This document shows, piece by piece, positions 61,251 to 64,000 of a stretch of DNA of 64,000 nt. The translations under genes were made by a program, and so were the position numbers. The notes below the pieces were generated by a model. It was not told where the DNA came from and searched no databases. It saw nothing but the letters and a program-made list of their open reading frames with translations. How positions within the stretch are numbered: position 1 is the first letter of the stretch; the number at the start of each line of letters is the position of its first letter. The stretch lies in contig JAMXBD010002820.1 in NCBI GenBank assembly GCA_024138025.1, positions 95,764 through 159,763 on the forward strand, in the 5' to 3' direction. The DNA is from Combretum micranthum (taxonomy: Eukaryota > Streptophyta > Magnoliopsida > Myrtales > Combretaceae).

Positions 61251-62999
61251 ATGTTTGATTTTTCTCAAAAGCTTTTGGAAAAAATATTTTTATTAATTAA
61301 TAAGAACATGGGTTTTAGCATGAGTGTACTTAGAACTTGTATATTTTTGTACTTCAAAAATTTGCACTTCTTCCCTAATTTTGTTTTCAAGTTTGAACTT
61401 CATATCACTAAAAATCTTCAAATCAATCTCTCTAATCTTAATCCCAGTTACTTTTTGAGAGCCTCTCTTTTTTTTTTTTTTTCTTTTTTTGGATTTTGTT
61501 GTCAGCTTGCTTTCTATTTTAGCCTATTAGCAGCCTTTCTTAATTGTAATTTTCCCTTGAGAGGTGTACTTCGCTTGGTTAATATATGAATGGATTCGTC
61601 TTTCTTGACTATACTTATCTTTATCATTTATATTTTATCGTATTTTCGGTTTGGGCTTAGTGAGGTCGGCCATGTTGATCTTGTTTTCCTTAGCTTATTC
61701 TTCTCTTACCCATGTTAGATCTTATTGTTTAGCTTCTAGGTCAGCAAAAGTCATTGGTAGGGCGTTTTGTAGTAGATGACATTGCTTTGCAAGGGAGGCT
61801 GTGTGTGCAGAAAACTTTCTTTTCTAATGTTTGTAGATTCCCCCAGTCATGATCAGACGGCTAGGTTGAGCGCATTTGGATCCTCAAGATTTGGTAGCAT
61901 TGAATACAGGTTCTGATAGAGTCCTTTGTTGCCTATAAGTAGTGTTGATAGGTAGATTTTTTCTCTATGAACCTAATTTACTTCTCTTATTTTGCTTCAT
62001 AAACCTAAGGTTTCTCCTTCGCTCTTTAGTCCCCAAGAGTCAAACTATTCATGGATCTTCTTTCCATTAACCTCCTTTGGATCGAGAGGTTGAGCCCTTG
62101 GAGGTCGCAAGTCTTATGGTGCCATTGATGCTCTACTATCTCTATTTAAACGAGTTGGAGCTTTGCAGTCCCTATTTACGTGGGTCCATCACCAAGGTCT
62201 TGTCATGGGTTAGGCATGTTTCTAGAGGCCTATTGTCCCACTACTGCCTCAACCGCTCGATTTGGGGTCTTAGTCCTCTTTTGTAATTCCCTGATTGAAG
62301 TCGCTACGATCTATTACTTGGTAGAGAGGTTGTGGTGGCCACGGTAATGCGCTGCACATGAGTAGGGGCTCATCCTCCCTCAACAATCTGAGCCTTAGGG
62401 GTGCTTCTTGAAGTTGAGGTCATCGTGGAGGAACAATCTGACTCTTTCTTTTGCTACCATATTCCCTTCTTTTAGCTATTTTCATGGCTAGTGGTGGTTG
62501 TATTGGATACAAGGGAATGTTCTCCCCTTTGAGCTCAGTTTCTGATGGCTTATTAGGCGTTGGCACATTAGAGGGATTGACTTCAATCCTTGTCCACCTA
62601 GTCACTCTGAGTTCTCGGCCAGCTAAGATTTATTGTCGTTCTAAAGGTTGATGGAGGAGCTCAAGCTCGAGCTTGGAAGGCTGGGGAAGTGAAGTCGTGT
62701 TTAGGTCGAACCCACATTTTCGAGTTAAGGTTGGTTGGATACAGGAGAACTCCTCTGATTTAGGGTTTAAATGCTTTCTAGGGTCTTCTAGCTTGAAGTT
62801 GTGCTCTGCCTGAAGAATTTTGTACTTGTGAAGATTTCTCTTTATATTCCTTGGCTAGAAATCCAATAAAAATAACTTGGTTGAGATGCCAGTCTAAACT
62901 ATTGTAATAATTTTCTTCTAATTAATGAATTTACTTGCAACTTGCTTGTGACCTCAATCTCTTGTGTTTTTTTTTTAAACGATCTAAGATCTTCAAATA
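61251..62999 (-). mobile_element. Probable 3' untranslated region and flank of a Tat-type element
   Basis: This lies beyond the pol end at 63560 (minus strand). It is less AT-rich than most of the window between 61780 and 62760 and has no supported gene; frames at 62077-62286 and 62420-62651 overlap on opposite strands without motifs. Near 62900 the minus strand reads 'aaattcattaattagaagaa' followed by 'attacaatag', similar to text often found in the 3' region of Tat elements. No 3' LTR boundary could be set. Confidence 0.35.
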
Positions 63000-63420
63000 G
63001 AGTTATGTTTAAGAAGGAGTTATCCGAGATCACGAAGGGAGTTATTCGAGATCACAAATGGAGTTATCCGAGATCACGAAGAGAGTTACCCTTGAAAGGG
63101 AGTTACCGAAGGTCAAGAGGAGAGTTACCCTTAAGAGTGAGTTACCTAAGCTCATGAGGGGAGTTACCCTTGAGAGGAAGTTACCCAAGCTCATAAGGGG
63201 AGTAACCCTTGAGAGGGAGTTACCTAATCTCATAAGGGGAATTACTCTTGATTTATTCGAGCTTACAAGGAAAGTTACCTTTGAGAGGGAGTTACTTGAG
63301 CTCTTAAAGGGAGTTACCCTTGAGTAACTCAAGCTTACAAGGAGAGGTACCATTGAGAAGGAGTTACTCAAGCTCAAGAGGCGAGTTACCTAAAAGAGGG
63401 AATTACCCGAGCTCATTTAG
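63000..63420. repeat. Minisatellite of about 42 bp, roughly ten units
   Basis: GAGTTACCCTTGAGAGGGAG and 'ttacc.aagctcataagggg' alternate with a period of about 40-42 bases (starts near 63082, 63122, 63162, 63203, 63311 among others). Because 42 is a multiple of three, both strands stay open: plus 63058-63327 repeats RGVTLERELPKLI, minus 63042-63377 repeats GNSLSRVTPLMSL. It sits just 3' of a Tat-type pol end, where such elements are known to carry variable tandem repeats. Confidence 0.8.
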
Positions 63421-63559
63421 CATGAGGTGGGTAGAGTTCTTTAAACTCCCAAGGCCACTATCAAATATCTTTTTTTGTTGATTATCTAAGAGGAAGATCA
63501 TCGAGACACATTCTTAATGTAGAATCCTCATTTCATTCATGATTGTTTGTTCTCATGTT

Positions 63560-64000
63560 CGTGTTTTACACATAGGTAAGCTGTAGCCATTCAAAGAACT
63601 TTCTCAAGTTGTTTGCATTTCAAGTCTTGGGAATGAGATTTCCATCTAGTGTTTTGATTTTATATGCTCTATTTCCTAGAACATCTTTCACTTTGACGAG
63701 ATCTTCCCAGTTTAGGGAAAGTTTTCCTCGACCTTCCTTTGACCCTATCACCTCTAACTTTCTGCAAACAAAGTCATCTGGGAGAAAGACCTTACGCTTG
63801 ACTTTCTTGTCATAGTATCGAGCCACACTTTGCTGGTATGTTGCAACTCTTTTGCTCAATGTATCTTGAGTTTCTTCTATGTTGTCGAGCTCTGATTGGA
63901 GTTTAGCCTCATTTATCAATTTTCCATAGGATTGGGTTAAGATGTTTGGTAGTTCAAGCTATAGGTAGTGATAGCTTCCGTTCCGAAGGCTAGATGGAAA
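63560..64000 (-). pseudogene. Tat-type Ty3/gypsy integrase C-terminus (partial)
   Basis: From the window edge the minus strand reads HLAFGTEAIT, the GTEA signature of the integrase core end. After a frameshift comes LQSELDNIEETQDTLSKRVA, then YQQSVARYYDKKVKRKVF, DFVCRKLEV and GKLSLNWEDLVKVKDVLGNR (63620-63919), matching the C-terminal domain of Tat-lineage integrases (..AAYQQRVARYYNKRV....GKL.PNWEGPY.V). A stop replaces the tryptophan of the usual WNA.HLRKYY ending, here *NANNLRKFF. The upstream part of pol lies beyond the window. Confidence 0.8.

Noticed and set aside
63042..63377. Repetitive proteins on both strands
   Set aside because: A 42-bp minisatellite keeps all phases open; no sign of a real gene.
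63000..63420. CRISPR-like array
   Set aside because: The repeats have no unique spacers and the genome is a plant's.

Overview
The window looks like AT-rich, gene-poor nuclear DNA of a flowering plant. The evidence is nested Ty3/gypsy and Ty1/copia remains of plant lineages (chromovirus with a chromodomain, Athila, Tat), a Cassandra-type LTR carrying 5S rRNA-derived sequence, small MITEs, and one conserved plant microRNA hairpin (MIR171). I found no intact protein-coding host gene. The species cannot be named from sequence alone.

Layout. 1-6947: 3' end and 3' LTR of an Athila-like element, split by a 4.9 kb solo LTR (1324-6251). 6948-12490: 3' half of a decayed chromovirus (RNase H, integrase, chromodomain) with its 3.6 kb LTR; the Athila element appears to have inserted into its pol. 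12491-16140: old sequence and a reverse-strand copia gag with its LTR. 16141-19531: another giant solo LTR. 19537-22947: old sequence, a possible minus-strand promoter and short ORF, a chromodomain remnant and a MITE. 22948-26880: a Cassandra LTR cut by a giant solo LTR. 27034-33632: an old giant LTR with a younger one inside it. 33633-41917: AT-rich sequence with decayed tandem repeats, containing the MIR171 locus at about 39.2-39.4 kb. 41918-47130: a non-autonomous LTR element interrupted by a gag-only element. 50857-52495: a TRIM-like element with a tandemly duplicated LTR. 54976-55691: two MITEs. 56694-59264: a second gag-only element with perfect target duplications. 59818-60389: minus-strand coding-like fragments with a tandem duplication. 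61600-64000: the 3' part of a Tat-type element on the minus strand, with a 42-bp minisatellite.

Six giant LTRs that share termini (start TGTAAACCCC, end near GGTACCCTCGGGG..TGACA) make up about a third of the window. Three have perfect 5-bp target duplications around a single LTR and one has a near-perfect pair, so LTR-LTR recombination has removed most of the internal regions. The only sequence likely to serve the host is MIR171, whose conserved targets in plants are GRAS-family (SCL6/HAM) transcripts. The remaining coding signal is transposon gag or pol, mostly broken by stops and frameshifts.
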